A stretch of 36,224 nucleotides of DNA from the NCBI RefSeq assembly GCF_014490445.1, contig NZ_JACTUZ010000033.1:1-36224 (forward strand), given 5' to 3'. Both the position numbers and the translations under genes were made by a program. The notes under the pieces are model-generated. The model did no database searches and had not been told where the DNA came from. It was given only the letters and a program-made list of their open reading frames with translations. This DNA comes from Pseudoroseomonas ludipueritiae (GTDB lineage Bacteria; Pseudomonadota; Alphaproteobacteria; Acetobacterales; Acetobacteraceae). This document shows, piece after piece, positions 14,644 to 23,679 of this stretch. The first letter of the stretch is position 1. The number at the start of each line of letters is the position of its first letter.

Positions 14644-15801
14644 ATGAGCCGCCGCCCCGCCGTGATCACCGGCGCCGCCGATACGGCGGTGGGCGACCTG
14701 CCCGGCTCCAGTTGCATGGGGCTGCATGCCGAGGCCGCCAGCCTCGCCCTGGCCGATGCCGGGCTCCGGCCCGGCGACATCGATGGCGTGCTCTGCGCCT
14801 ATTCCTTCACCGAGCCGCATCTGATGCTCGCCTCGGTCTTCTGCGAGTATTTCGGCATCCAGCCTGCCTATTCCACCGCGATCCAGGCGGGCGGCGCGAC
14901 CGGCTGCATCATGGTGATGCAGGCGGCGGCGCTGATCGAGGCGGGGACCTGCCGGCATGTGCTGGTGGTCGCCGGCGACAACCGCCTCAGCGGCCTCACG
15001 CGCGACCGTGCTGTGGCGGCGCTGGCGGATGTGGGGCACCCGCAGTTCGAGCGGCCCTTCGGCGTCACCATTCCCGCGCTCTATGCGCTGGTGGCGCGCG
15101 CCTACATGGAAAGATACGGCGCCACGCCGGAGCATCTGGCCGCCATGGCGGTGGCCAGCCGCACCCATGCTGTCCGTAATCCCAAGGCGCAGATGCGCGC
15201 GCCCATCACGGTGGCCGATGTGCTGGCCAGCCGCCCTATCGCGGAGCCGCTGCGGCTGCTGGATTGCTGCCTGATCTCCGATGGCGGCGCGGCGCTTGTC
15301 ATCAGCGCGCCGGATGCGGCGCGGGACACGGCGCGGCGGCCGGTGCCGGTGCTGGGCACGGGGCAGAAGAACACGCATGAGCATCTGCTCGCCGCCCCTA
15401 GCCTGACGGAGTTCGGCTGCCGCGACAGCGCCGCCCAGGCCTTCGGCCGCGCGGGGGTGACGCCCGCCGATATCGATGTCGCCGAGATCTATGACAGCTT
15501 CACCGTCACGCTGCTGGTGGAGCTGGAATCCATCGGCTTCTTCGAGAAAGGCGAGGCCGGGCCTGCGGCCTTGGCCGGCGCGCTCGACCTCGGCGGGCGG
15601 CTGCCCTGCAATACCCATGGCGGGCTGATGTCCTATGCGCATTCCGGCGCGGCCGGCGGGCTCTTCCATGTGGTGGAGGCGGTGCGGCAGTTGCGCGGGG
15701 AAGCCGCCGCGCGGCAGGTGCGCGACGCGGAACTGGCCTTCGTGCATGGCGACGGCGGCATCCTTTCCGCGCATTGCTCCCTTGTGCTCGGGAGGGCGTG
15801 A
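14644..15801 (+). CDS. Thiolase-fold protein, probable Ltp2-type retro-aldolase
   Basis: The 385-residue protein belongs to the SCP2-thiolase-like group. The segment expected to carry the nucleophilic Cys reads AIQAGGATGCIMV, where alignment by eye puts Gly84 at the Cys position, although Cys88 is near. Tyr283 (AEIYDSFT) and Tyr331 (LMSYAHSGAAGG) sit in the two late active-site loops. Ltp2, which cleaves 3-hydroxyacyl-CoA by retro-aldol reaction, likewise lacks Cys and uses two tyrosines. The hydratase genes upstream and the DUF35 gene downstream match the ChsH1-ChsH2-Ltp2 set. It may instead be a Cys88-dependent or inactive thiolase. Start ATG has GGAG 8 nt upstream. Confidence 0.75.
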   Translation: MSRRPAVITGAADTAVGDLPGSSCMGLHAEAASLALADAGLRPGDIDGVLCAYSFTEPHLMLASVFCEYFGIQPAYSTAIQAGGATGCIMVMQAAALIEAGTCRHVLVVAGDNRLSGLTRDRAVAALADVGHPQFERPFGVTIPALYALVARAYMERYGATPEHLAAMAVASRTHAVRNPKAQMRAPITVADVLASRPIAEPLRLLDCCLISDGGAALVISAPDAARDTARRPVPVLGTGQKNTHEHLLAAPSLTEFGCRDSAAQAFGRAGVTPADIDVAEIYDSFTVTLLVELESIGFFEKGEAGPAALAGALDLGGRLPCNTHGGLMSYAHSGAAGGLFHVVEAVRQLRGEAAARQVRDAELAFVHGDGGILSAHCSLVLGRA

Positions 15802-15802
15802 G

Positions 15803-16231
15803 ATGACGGAGGCACCGGCCAGGCCGCTCCCCCTTCCCAATGCGGATACCCTGCCTTTCTGGGAAGGCGCCGCGCGGGGCCAACTGCGCCTGCAACGTTG
15901 CGAAGCCTGCGGGGAAGCGCAGTTCCCGCCCCGCGCCCTCTGCGCCCATTGCCATCACGCGGCGCCCGCCTGGGTCACCGCCAGCGGCCATGGGCGGCTG
16001 GTGAGCCATACGCGCATCCACCGCCCGCCCTCCGCCGCCTTCAAGCCGGACCTGCCCTATGTGGTGGGCCTGGTGGCGCTGGAGGAAGGTCCGCGCATCA
16101 TGGTCACGCTGCGCGGCGCGGCGGCGGATATGCCACGGATCGGCGATGCCCTGCGCATCCGCTTCGACCCGCCCGCCGGCCCGCATGGCATCGCGCTGCC
16201 TTACGCGGAGAAGCCCGCGCCGGAGGCCTGA
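15803..16231 (+). CDS. DUF35 / OB-fold protein with zinc ribbon
   Basis: The protein has 142 residues. A rubredoxin-like zinc ribbon with two C-x2-C pairs (RCEACG and LCAHCHH, about 34-55) precedes an OB-fold domain, the layout of DUF35 proteins that partner SCP2-type thiolases and aldolases such as Ltp2. It starts one base after the thiolase stop, with GGAGGG 6 nt before ATG. The pairing suggests a stoichiometric complex with the thiolase-fold protein. In steroid degraders DUF35 is fused to the hydratase subunit ChsH2; here it is separate. Confidence 0.85.
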   Translation: MTEAPARPLPLPNADTLPFWEGAARGQLRLQRCEACGEAQFPPRALCAHCHHAAPAWVTASGHGRLVSHTRIHRPPSAAFKPDLPYVVGLVALEEGPRIMVTLRGAAADMPRIGDALRIRFDPPAGPHGIALPYAEKPAPEA

Positions 16232-16275
16232 GCAGGCCAGCCGCAACAACAGAAGCAAAGGGAGGGAATGAACCC

Positions 16276-18474
16276 ATGGCCGAGCCCGCACGCGGTGACA
16301 CGCTGATGGCGCCTCCGCCCGCCGCCCGCCAGGAGCCTGACGAGGCCCCGGCCGCCAGCCGGCCTGGGGCGCGCATGAACAGCCTCGCCAGGGCCCTGGC
16401 GCCCGCCTCCATCGCGGTGCTGGGCGCTTCCGACAATCCGCACAAGGCCGGTGGGCGCCCCATCGCCTTCATGCGGCAATACGGCTTCCAGGGCCGGATC
16501 TACCCGGTCAATCCAGGGCGGGCGGAAGTGCAGGGGCTGCGCGCCTATGCCTCCCTGGCGGACCTGCCGGAAAGGCCGGAACTGGCGCTGGTCGCCGTGG
16601 GCGGGGCGGAAGGATTGAAGCTGGTGGAGCAATGCGCCGCCGCCGGCGTCGGCACCGTTGTGGTGGTGGCTTCCGGCTATGCCGAGGCCGGCGAGGCAGG
16701 CCGCCTGTTGCAGGAACGCATGCTGGCCGCCTGCCGCGCCGGCGGCACGCGGCTGGTGGGGCCGAACTGCCAGGGCCTCTCCAACTTCAGCAATGGCGCC
16801 ATCGCCAACTTCTCCACCATTTTCCATGAGCAGCCGGGGCGCGACGGGCCGCTGGCCATCATCGGGCAGAGCGGCGCCGCCACGCAGTCCGTCTATGCCC
16901 TGGCGCAGGCACGCGGCATCCATGCGCGCTATGTGCATGCCACCGGCAATGAGGCCGATGTGACGGCGGCGGAACTGCTGCTGGAAACGGTGGAGGATGC
17001 CGAGGTCCGCGCCGTGGTGCTTTATGTCGAGGCGCTGGGCGACCCTGAAACGCTGGCCCGCGCCGCCGCCCGCGCGGCCGCGCGGGGCATCGCGGTGATC
17101 GGGGTGAAGAGCGGCCGCACGGCCAATGGGCAGCGGGCCGCTTCCTCCCATACCGGCGCCATGGCGACGGAAGACCGGGTGATCGATGCCTTCTTCGCGC
17201 GCCACAATATCATCCGCGCCGTCGATCCCTATGAGGCGGTCTCGGTGGCCGCGCTGTGTATCGGGACGCCCCGGCCGCGGGGGCGCAACCTGGTGGTGAT
17301 GAGCAATTCCGGCGCGAGTTGCGTGATGGGCGCCGATACGGCCGACGAGCTGGGGATGCCGCTGCTCCGCTTCGGGCCGGAGGTCGCGCGGCGGCTGGAG
17401 CAGGCGATGCCCGCCTTCAGTAGCGCCAGCAACCCGGTCGACCTCACCGGCGCGCTGCTGAACGACCGCGCGCTCTTTCCCGGCGTGCTGGAGGTGCTGG
17501 CGGGCGTGGAGGATGTCCACCTCCTGATGGTCTCCTTTCCCGTGGCGGGCAGCGGCTACGATGTCGAGGGCTATGCCGATGCGCTGGCGCGCTTCGCCGC
17601 CGGGCGCGGCATCGCGCTGGCCGTTTCCGCCTATCAGGAGCCGGTGCGGGAAGCCTTCGCCCGGCGTGGACTGGTGGTCTTCGGGCGGGAGCGCGAGGCC
17701 CTGCGGGCGCTGAACACCTATGCCGCCTATGCGGAAGGCCTGCGCCGCCTGGCCGCGCGCGCCGTGGCGCCCGCCCCGGCGGTGCCGGACCTGCCCGCCG
17801 GGGCATCCGGCACGCTGGACGAGGCGCAGAGCCTGCAATTCCTGCGCGATGCCGGCATCGCGACCATTCCCTTCGCCCTCTGCGAGGATGCCGAGGCGGC
17901 GGTGGAGGCCGCCCGGCGCCTGGGCGGCGAGGTGGTGCTCAAAGGCTGCTCCCCGGATATCCCGCACAAGAGCGAGCATGGCCTCGTGGCGCTGGGCCTC
18001 GCCACACCGGACCGAATCCGCGAAGCCGCCGCGCGGCACGCGGAAACCATCCGCGCCCTGGGCGCCCGCCATTCCGGTGCCCTGGTGGCGCGCATGCTGA
18101 AGGGCGGGCGCGAGATGGCGCTGGGCGCGCGCCTGGACCCGGTCTTCGGCCCCGTGGTGCTGGTGGGCGATGGCGGCATCTACCTGGAGGCGCTGAAGGA
18201 CTTCCGCCTGCTGGTTCCGCCCTTCACCGAGGCGGAGGTGGCGGAGGCATTGTCGCGCCTGCGCGTGGCACCCCTCTTCGCCGGCCTGCGGGGCGAGCCG
18301 CCGGCCGATCTCGCGGCCTTCTGCCGGATGGCGGTGCGGCTGGGAGAGGTGATGCTGCGATTCCACGGCCGGATCGCCTCGGTGGACATCAACCCCGTCA
18401 AGCTCATGGCCGTGGGAGAGGGTGCCTTCGCGCTCGATGCGGTGATCGAACTGGCCGCCGCCGCGCCGCCATGA
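16276..18474 (+). CDS. NDP-forming acyl-CoA synthetase, fused alpha-beta type
   Basis: This 732-residue protein has a CoA-binding Rossmann domain (SIAVLGASDNPHKAGGRPI, about 38-55), a succinyl-CoA-ligase-like domain with GPNCQGL and IIGQSGA, the phosphorylated His in SSHTGAMATED, and a C-terminal ATP-grasp domain (about 515-732) with VLKGCSPDIPHKSEHG and VDINPVKL. It interconverts acyl-CoA, ADP and Pi with acid, CoA and ATP. The start ATG has GGAGGG 9 nt upstream. It lies 44 nt after DUF35 in the same operon and probably activates the substrate or recovers energy from an acyl-CoA product. Confidence 0.9.
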   Translation: MAEPARGDTLMAPPPAARQEPDEAPAASRPGARMNSLARALAPASIAVLGASDNPHKAGGRPIAFMRQYGFQGRIYPVNPGRAEVQGLRAYASLADLPERPELALVAVGGAEGLKLVEQCAAAGVGTVVVVASGYAEAGEAGRLLQERMLAACRAGGTRLVGPNCQGLSNFSNGAIANFSTIFHEQPGRDGPLAIIGQSGAATQSVYALAQARGIHARYVHATGNEADVTAAELLLETVEDAEVRAVVLYVEALGDPETLARAAARAAARGIAVIGVKSGRTANGQRAASSHTGAMATEDRVIDAFFARHNIIRAVDPYEAVSVAALCIGTPRPRGRNLVVMSNSGASCVMGADTADELGMPLLRFGPEVARRLEQAMPAFSSASNPVDLTGALLNDRALFPGVLEVLAGVEDVHLLMVSFPVAGSGYDVEGYADALARFAAGRGIALAVSAYQEPVREAFARRGLVVFGREREALRALNTYAAYAEGLRRLAARAVAPAPAVPDLPAGASGTLDEAQSLQFLRDAGIATIPFALCEDAEAAVEAARRLGGEVVLKGCSPDIPHKSEHGLVALGLATPDRIREAAARHAETIRALGARHSGALVARMLKGGREMALGARLDPVFGPVVLVGDGGIYLEALKDFRLLVPPFTEAEVAEALSRLRVAPLFAGLRGEPPADLAAFCRMAVRLGEVMLRFHGRIASVDINPVKLMAVGEGAFALDAVIELAAAAPP

Positions 18475-18574
18475 GCCTGGCGCGCCCCGGAGGAAGCGGA
18501 TGGCGTTCGCGCCGGAAGCGGGTGCCATGCGCGAGCCGAACAAAGCCAGCAACAACGAAAATGGAAGCAGTCCG

Positions 18575-19561
18575 ATGATCACGCTGCCGCGCCGCGCCGC
18601 GCTCATGGCGCCTTTCCTGACGCTGCCGCCCGCCGCCGCCCGGGCGAATGACTGGCGGCCGAACCAGCCGGTCAAGCTGCTCGTCGCCGCGGCACCGGGC
18701 GGCACCACGGATATCATGGCCCGCCTCTTCGGGGCGCATCTCCAGTCTCGCTGGGGCAGTTCCGTGGTGGTGGAGAACAAGGGCGGCGGCGGCGGCACCA
18801 TCGCCGGGGCCGAGGTCGCGCGCGCGGCGCCGGACATGCTGACGCTGCTGTGCAGCAATATCGGGCCGCAGAGCATCGCTTATTCCCTGTTCCGCAACCT
18901 CTCCTACAAGCCGGCGAATTTCCAGCCGGTCTCGAACATCATCCGCACCGCCAATGTGCTGGTGCTGCATCCTTCGGTGCCGGCCTCCACGGTGCCGGAA
19001 TTCGTGGCTCACCTGCGGCGCAATCCTGGCAAGCTGACCTATGGCACGGCGGGCGTCGGGCAATCGCCCCATGTCTGCGGCGCCTGGTTCAACCAGTTGA
19101 TGGGAACCGATGCCGCGCCGGTGCATTACCGTGGCTCGGCGCCCGCCATGCTGGACCTCATGGCCGGCAATACCCAGTTCATGTTCGACAATCTCTCCAC
19201 CGCCATCCAGCAGATCCAGAATGGTGCCGTGAAGGCGCTGGCCGTCACCAGCGCGGAACGCAACCCGCGCCTGCCGGCGCTTCCCGCCTTGCGCGAGACG
19301 ATGCCGGAACTGGCCGAATACGAGATGAACTCCTGGTTCGGCATCTTCGCCCCGGCCGGCGTGCCGCGCCCAGCATTGCAGGCGGTCAACCTGGAGATCA
19401 AGGCGATGCTGGACACGCCCGAGGCCAGGGCCCGCCTCAGCGAGATGGCCGGCACGGCGGCCTATGGCACACCGGAGGAATTCACCGCCTTCGTGAACAA
19501 CGAGATCGAGAAATGGGGTGCGGTGGTGCGGCGGGAGGGCGTGCAGATCGACGCCACCTAG
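18575..19561 (+). CDS. Bug/TctC-type substrate-binding protein
   Basis: The 328-residue protein begins with a Tat-like signal, LPRRAALMAPFLTLPP, cut near ARA-ND. The mature part has VKLLVAAAPGGTTDIMARL and VVENKGGGGGTIAGAEVARA, hallmarks of periplasmic binding proteins of the tripartite tricarboxylate transporter family. These proteins bind carboxylates. No TctA or TctB membrane partner is in this window, a common situation for orphan Bug proteins. The start at 18575 has GGAAG 7 nt upstream; an in-frame ATG at 18500 adds 25 poorly fitting residues. It follows the acyl-CoA synthetase by 100 nt, likely within the same operon. Confidence 0.88.
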   Translation: MITLPRRAALMAPFLTLPPAAARANDWRPNQPVKLLVAAAPGGTTDIMARLFGAHLQSRWGSSVVVENKGGGGGTIAGAEVARAAPDMLTLLCSNIGPQSIAYSLFRNLSYKPANFQPVSNIIRTANVLVLHPSVPASTVPEFVAHLRRNPGKLTYGTAGVGQSPHVCGAWFNQLMGTDAAPVHYRGSAPAMLDLMAGNTQFMFDNLSTAIQQIQNGAVKALAVTSAERNPRLPALPALRETMPELAEYEMNSWFGIFAPAGVPRPALQAVNLEIKAMLDTPEARARLSEMAGTAAYGTPEEFTAFVNNEIEKWGAVVRREGVQIDAT

Positions 19562-19688
19562 CCCCGGGCGGGAGGCTTGACCCGGCCTGCCGGACCCGAC
19601 ATCCATGGAGGCCCTGGGGCAACCAGGCCCATCCTCCGGAGAGCCCCCTCCATGTCCAGTCGCCGTTCCGCGCGCATTGCCCATCACC

Positions 19689-20369
19689 ATGGCGGAAGCC
19701 GGCGTGGCGGCCTCTGAGCGGCGGCGCCCGGCCGTGGCCGGCGGCAAGCGGCAGCAGAATACCGAGCGCATCCGCCGCGCGCTCTTCGATGCCGCGGCGC
19801 GGGTGGTGGGCGAGCTCGGCTATGCGGAGGCTTCCATCGCCCGCATCACCGAGGCCGCCGGCGTGGCCCAGGGCACCTTCTACAACTACTTCGCCTCCCG
19901 CCAGGACCTGCTCAACCAATTGCTGCCGGCGCTGGGGGAGGAGATGCTGGCGCATATCGCCGCCGAGGTACGCGGCATCTCCGGCGAGGTCGAGCGGGAG
20001 GAACGGCGCTTCGCGGCCTTTTTCGGCTTTTTGCAGCAGCGGCCGGCCTTCTTCCGCATCCTGAACGAGGCGGAACTTTTTGCCCCGCAGGGCTTCCGCC
20101 AGCATTTCGAGAATATCGCCGAGGGCTATCTGGCCGCGCTGCGCCATGCCCATGCGCGCGGCGCCCTGCCGGGTTTCACGGAGGAGGAGCTGGAGCCATT
20201 GGTGTTCCTCCTGATGGCCATGCGCAGCTACACCAGCATGCGCTACGCCTATACCGAGGGCGGCCAGGCCCGGCGCCCGCCCGATGCGCTCTGGAGCGCC
20301 TATGCCAAGCTGATGCGCCACGGCTTGGCCGGCACCGGCCCAGCGCCAGGCAAGCCACAAAAAAGATGA
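19689..20369 (+). CDS. TetR-family transcriptional regulator
   Basis: The protein is 226 residues from the ATG at 19689. The helix-turn-helix (about 24-70) contains VGELGYAEASIARITEAAGVAQGTFYNYF, here given by its position in residues 42-70. The rest is helical ligand-binding domain. No Shine-Dalgarno sequence precedes the ATG, and the frame is open to 19605, so the start is uncertain. An inverted repeat at 20362-20385 overlaps its stop and lies just before the promoter of the transporter operon, the obvious target. The ligand may be an acyl-CoA, as for many TetR regulators of fatty-acid catabolism, but that is inference. Confidence 0.85.
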   Translation: MAEAGVAASERRRPAVAGGKRQQNTERIRRALFDAAARVVGELGYAEASIARITEAAGVAQGTFYNYFASRQDLLNQLLPALGEEMLAHIAAEVRGISGEVEREERRFAAFFGFLQQRPAFFRILNEAELFAPQGFRQHFENIAEGYLAALRHAHARGALPGFTEEELEPLVFLLMAMRSYTSMRYAYTEGGQARRPPDALWSAYAKLMRHGLAGTGPAPGKPQKR

Positions 20370-20385
20370 ACCGCCGCTCATCTTT
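20362..20385. promoter_or_regulatory. Inverted repeat, candidate TetR operator
   Basis: AAAGATGA-ACCGCCGC-TCATCTTT is a perfect 8-bp inverted repeat, covering the tetR stop codon and ending 4 bp before the -35 of the downstream promoter. It may also act as a weak transcript end for tetR. The AAGATG/CATCTT arms resemble NsrR sites but are one base closer together. Confidence 0.55.
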
Positions 20386-20389
20386 CTGA

Positions 20390-20419
20390 TTGACGCTTCG
20401 GCGGCGCGGCACCTAGCCT
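20390..20419 (+). promoter_or_regulatory. Candidate promoter of transporter/dehydrogenase operon
   Basis: TTGACG (20390-20395), 18 bp, TAGCCT (20414-20419). The elements and spacing are the same as at 13667-13696. It lies 66 bp before the first start codon of a 12-gene unit. Confidence 0.55.
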
Positions 20420-20485
20420 TTCCGCACAACGGCGCCTCGAAGCGCCGGCTGCATCGGCGAAACGCCGTGCGGAAGGGAGAGAAGC

Positions 20486-21754
20486 ATGTCGAAGACCGAA
20501 CGGGGCGGCCCTGGCCGCCGCGGCCTCCTTGCCTTGCCCGTTGGCCTGGGCGCTGCTGCCATCACGGGATTTCCGATGATCGCCCGCGGGCAGGGGCGGC
20601 GCCCCATCCGCATCGGCATGCCCACCATCCTCTCCGGCCGCGTGGCGCAGCTCGGCATTTCCTCCCGCGACGCGGTGATGATGGAGGTGGAGAAGTTCAA
20701 CGCCGAGGGCGGGCTGGACGGACGGCCGATCGAGGTGATCGTGCGCGACAGCCGTGGCGTTCCGGCGGAAGCGGCGCGCCTGGCGCGCGAGATGATCAGC
20801 GAGGGCGTCGACATCCTCTTCGACGGCGAGCCCTCCTCCGGCGGCTTCGCGGTGCATGAGGTGGTGCGCGAGACCGGCACCCTGACGCTGCACATCAACA
20901 CCGAAACCTCCTCCATGAGCGCCGACCCGAAGCAGCGCTTCTGGAACGCCTTCCGCGTCGCGCGCCAGGGCATCCATGATTCCATCGCGGGCGGCGTCTA
21001 TGCGGCTGAGATCGTCAAGGCGAAGAACCTGCGGCGCTGGATGACGGTCTCGCCCGACTATGCCTATGGGCGCGACACCACGGCCGAGTTCATCGAATAC
21101 CTCAAGTATTTCACGCCGGACGTACAGGTGGTGGGCGAGACCTGGCCCAAGCTCTTCCAGCCGGATTACACGGAGAATGTGACGCGCCTCGCCCAGGGCC
21201 GGCCGCAGGCGGTCTATTCCTGCCTCTGGGCAGGCGACCTCGTGGCCTTCGTGGAGCAGGCGGCGCTCTACGGCCTCTTCAGCCAGGCCGAGTATTTCGC
21301 GGTCAACATGGCCGACTACACCACGCTGAAGCAGATCAAGCAGCTTCCGCGCGGCGTGCATTCCGGCAACCGCTATCTCTCCAGCTACCCGCCGCAGCCG
21401 TCCAATGCCGCCTTCGGCCGGGACTACAGCAAGCGCTACAACAATACCTATCCCACCAACTGGTCCTGGCAATCCGCGACGGCCGTGCACCTGACCATCG
21501 CCGCGCTGAGGAAGGTGGGCGGCACCGACCCGCGCAAGCTGGCCGAGGCGCTGCGCGGCCTGACCATCGACAGCCCCTTCGGCGCGGATGGCAAGGTGAC
21601 GATGCGGGCCGAGGACCAGACGCTGGTCGGCTATGCCATCGGCTGGGGCACGACCATCCCGGCCGAGCCCTATGTGAACGGCATCAAGACCGCCGACTGG
21701 AACCAGATCACGCAGCTCGAACAGGAATGGAAGAAGGGCAAGGGCTGGGCCTGA
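20486..21754 (+). CDS. Liv-type ABC transporter substrate-binding protein
   Basis: The 422-residue protein has an N-terminal Tat-like signal (GRRGLLALPVGLGAAAI, about 10-27) and a type-I periplasmic binding fold starting RPIRIGMPTILSGRVAQLG. It has DGRPIEVIVRDSRGVPAEAARLARE, given here by position (about 75-100). It resembles branched-chain amino acid, amide and urea binding proteins of the HAAT family. The start has GGGAGAGAA 2-9 nt upstream. It is the first gene of the operon; the two permeases and two ATPases follow. The substrate is probably a carboxylate or acyl amide catabolised by the downstream enzymes. Confidence 0.9.
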   Translation: MSKTERGGPGRRGLLALPVGLGAAAITGFPMIARGQGRRPIRIGMPTILSGRVAQLGISSRDAVMMEVEKFNAEGGLDGRPIEVIVRDSRGVPAEAARLAREMISEGVDILFDGEPSSGGFAVHEVVRETGTLTLHINTETSSMSADPKQRFWNAFRVARQGIHDSIAGGVYAAEIVKAKNLRRWMTVSPDYAYGRDTTAEFIEYLKYFTPDVQVVGETWPKLFQPDYTENVTRLAQGRPQAVYSCLWAGDLVAFVEQAALYGLFSQAEYFAVNMADYTTLKQIKQLPRGVHSGNRYLSSYPPQPSNAAFGRDYSKRYNNTYPTNWSWQSATAVHLTIAALRKVGGTDPRKLAEALRGLTIDSPFGADGKVTMRAEDQTLVGYAIGWGTTIPAEPYVNGIKTADWNQITQLEQEWKKGKGWA

Positions 21755-21811
21755 CCTTTCCCCGGGGCCCCGCGCGGCGCGGCCCCGCCCTTCCTGCCTG
21801 GAGCCTGCTTC

Positions 21812-22714
21812 ATGGATCTCGGTGAACTCGCGGCCTGCGTCGGCTCCATGTCCTGCGTCGTGACGCAGGTCTCGGCCGGCCTCACCATCGGCCTGCTTCT
21901 GTTTCTGGTGGCCTCCGGCCTCACGCTGATCTTCGGCGTGCTGGGGCTGGTGAACTTCGCCCATGGCACGCTCTACATGCTGGGCGCCTATTTCGCGCTC
22001 TCCGCCTATGCCGTGACGGAAAGCTTCGTGGTGGCGACCGTGGCCGGCACGCTCGGCGTCGCGGTGCTGGGCCTCGCCATGGAGCGCACGCTCTTCCGCC
22101 GCATCTATGGCGCCGATGTGCTGATGCAGCTCCTGGTCTGCTACGCCGTCATCCTGATCGTGGATGACGTGGTCAAGATCATCTGGGGCGGTGACTTCCT
22201 GAAGATGGACATGCCGGAAGCCTTCCGGCGGCCGCCCATGCTGATCGGCGGCGGCATCGTGCCGCTCTTCTACCTCGTGCTCTTCATCGTCACCCTGGCC
22301 GTGGCGGCGCTGCTGGCCCTGGGGATGAGCCGGACGCGCTGCGGCCGCACCATCCGCGCCGCCGCGGTCAATCCCACCATGGTCGCCTCGCTCGGGGTGA
22401 ATACCAGCATGGTCTTCGCCGTGGTCTTCGCCGTCGGCGCGGGTTTGGCGGGGCTGGCGGGGGCGCTTTCGGCCCCTATCCGCTCCGTGGTGCCCGGTGC
22501 CGGTGTCTCGATCCTGATCGAGAGCTTCATTGTCACTGTCATCGGCGGCATGGGCTCCATCGGCGGTGCGCTGGTGGCGGCCTTGCTGATCGGCCTCACC
22601 CGCTCCTTCGGCTCCATCGGTTTCCCGCTCTTCACCGAGGGCCTGATGTTCGTGATGATGGCCGTCATCCTGCTGGTGAAGCCCAGCGGCCTGGCCGGGA
22701 AGCGCCTGTCATGA
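21812..22714 (+). CDS. Liv-type ABC transporter permease (LivH family)
   Basis: The 300-residue protein has about eight hydrophobic segments and the LivH signature LVNFAHGTLYMLGAYFA (about 47-63) and later IESFIVTVIGGMGSIGGALVAALLIG, within residues 231-256. It forms one half of the inner-membrane channel with the next gene. It starts 57 nt after the binding protein, with GGAG about 10 nt upstream, and its end overlaps livM by 4 bp (ATGA). Confidence 0.92.
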   Translation: MDLGELAACVGSMSCVVTQVSAGLTIGLLLFLVASGLTLIFGVLGLVNFAHGTLYMLGAYFALSAYAVTESFVVATVAGTLGVAVLGLAMERTLFRRIYGADVLMQLLVCYAVILIVDDVVKIIWGGDFLKMDMPEAFRRPPMLIGGGIVPLFYLVLFIVTLAVAALLALGMSRTRCGRTIRAAAVNPTMVASLGVNTSMVFAVVFAVGAGLAGLAGALSAPIRSVVPGAGVSILIESFIVTVIGGMGSIGGALVAALLIGLTRSFGSIGFPLFTEGLMFVMMAVILLVKPSGLAGKRLS

Positions 22715-23679
22715 AGCTCTTTTCTGGCTGGCGCGGCGACGCGCTGATCGCGCTGGGCGCGCTGGTCCTTACGGCGCTGCTGGTGCTGGGCCTCGGCTCC
22801 AATGGGCTGGTGGATTTCACCATCCGCTTCGGCATCTTCGGCTTGCTGGTGCTGTCGCTGAACCTGCTGATCGGCACCTCCGGCCTTGTCTCCTTCGGCC
22901 ATGCGGCCTTCTTCGGCAGCGGCGCCTATGCCTTCGGGCTGCTGATGCAATCAGGCGGCTGGTCGGTGCCCGCCGCCATCCTGGCGTCGCTCGCCGGCAG
23001 CGCGCTGCTGGCCCTGGTGATCGGCGCGCTCTGCGTGCGGCTTTCCGAGATCTACTTCGCCTTCCTCACCCTTGCCTTCCAGATGCTGATCCATTCCATG
23101 ATCATCTCCTGGGTCTCGCTCACCGGCGGCGACCAGGGGCTGATGGGCGGCGTGCCGAAGCCGCCCTTCCTGGGCATCGAGCTGGCCCGTCCGCAGCACC
23201 TGGCACTCTTCGCCGCCGGTTGCCTCGCCATCTCGGCGGTGCTGCTGCGGCAGGTCATCCGCTCGCCCTTCGGCGCCGCCCTGCGGATGCTGCGGGACAA
23301 CCCGCAGCGCGCCGCCTTCCTGGGACTTTCCGTCTTCCGCTACCGGCTCGGCGCCTTCGTCATCGCCGGCACCTTCGCGGGCCTCTCTGGTGTGCTGATG
23401 TCCCTCTACGTCTCCGGCGCCTTCCCGACCTTCCTCTACTGGACCACCTCGGGCGAGGCGCTGTTCATGATCATGCTCGGCGGCATCGGCACCTTCCTGG
23501 GGCCGCTGGTGGGCGCGGCGGCTTTCCTCTTCATCAGCGACCGCATCACCTCCTTCACCGAGCATCACGGGCTCTTCTTCGGCGCGGTGCTGCTGCTGCT
23601 CGTCCTTGGCCTGCGCAAGGGCATGCTGGACTGGGCAGTGGAGGCCTGGCGCAGCCGGCGTGAAAGGCAAAAGGCATGA
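22711..23679 (+). CDS. Liv-type ABC transporter permease (LivM family)
   Basis: The 322-residue membrane protein has the LivM features LLVLSLNLLIGTSGLVSFGHA (residues about 45-65) and a cytoplasmic loop with LRMLRDNPQRAAFLGL that docks the ATPases. It pairs with the LivH-type permease. The start overlaps the preceding stop (ATGA), and its stop overlaps the SDR start in the same way, giving tight translational coupling. Confidence 0.92.
   Translation: MKLFSGWRGDALIALGALVLTALLVLGLGSNGLVDFTIRFGIFGLLVLSLNLLIGTSGLVSFGHAAFFGSGAYAFGLLMQSGGWSVPAAILASLAGSALLALVIGALCVRLSEIYFAFLTLAFQMLIHSMIISWVSLTGGDQGLMGGVPKPPFLGIELARPQHLALFAAGCLAISAVLLRQVIRSPFGAALRMLRDNPQRAAFLGLSVFRYRLGAFVIAGTFAGLSGVLMSLYVSGAFPTFLYWTTSGEALFMIMLGGIGTFLGPLVGAAAFLFISDRITSFTEHHGLFFGAVLLLLVLGLRKGMLDWAVEAWRSRRERQKA

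Noticed and set aside
13969-18876. Long minus-strand frames of 623 and 891 codons
   Set aside because: They are shadows of the hydratase, thiolase-fold, DUF35 and acyl-CoA synthetase genes, with no recognisable domains.
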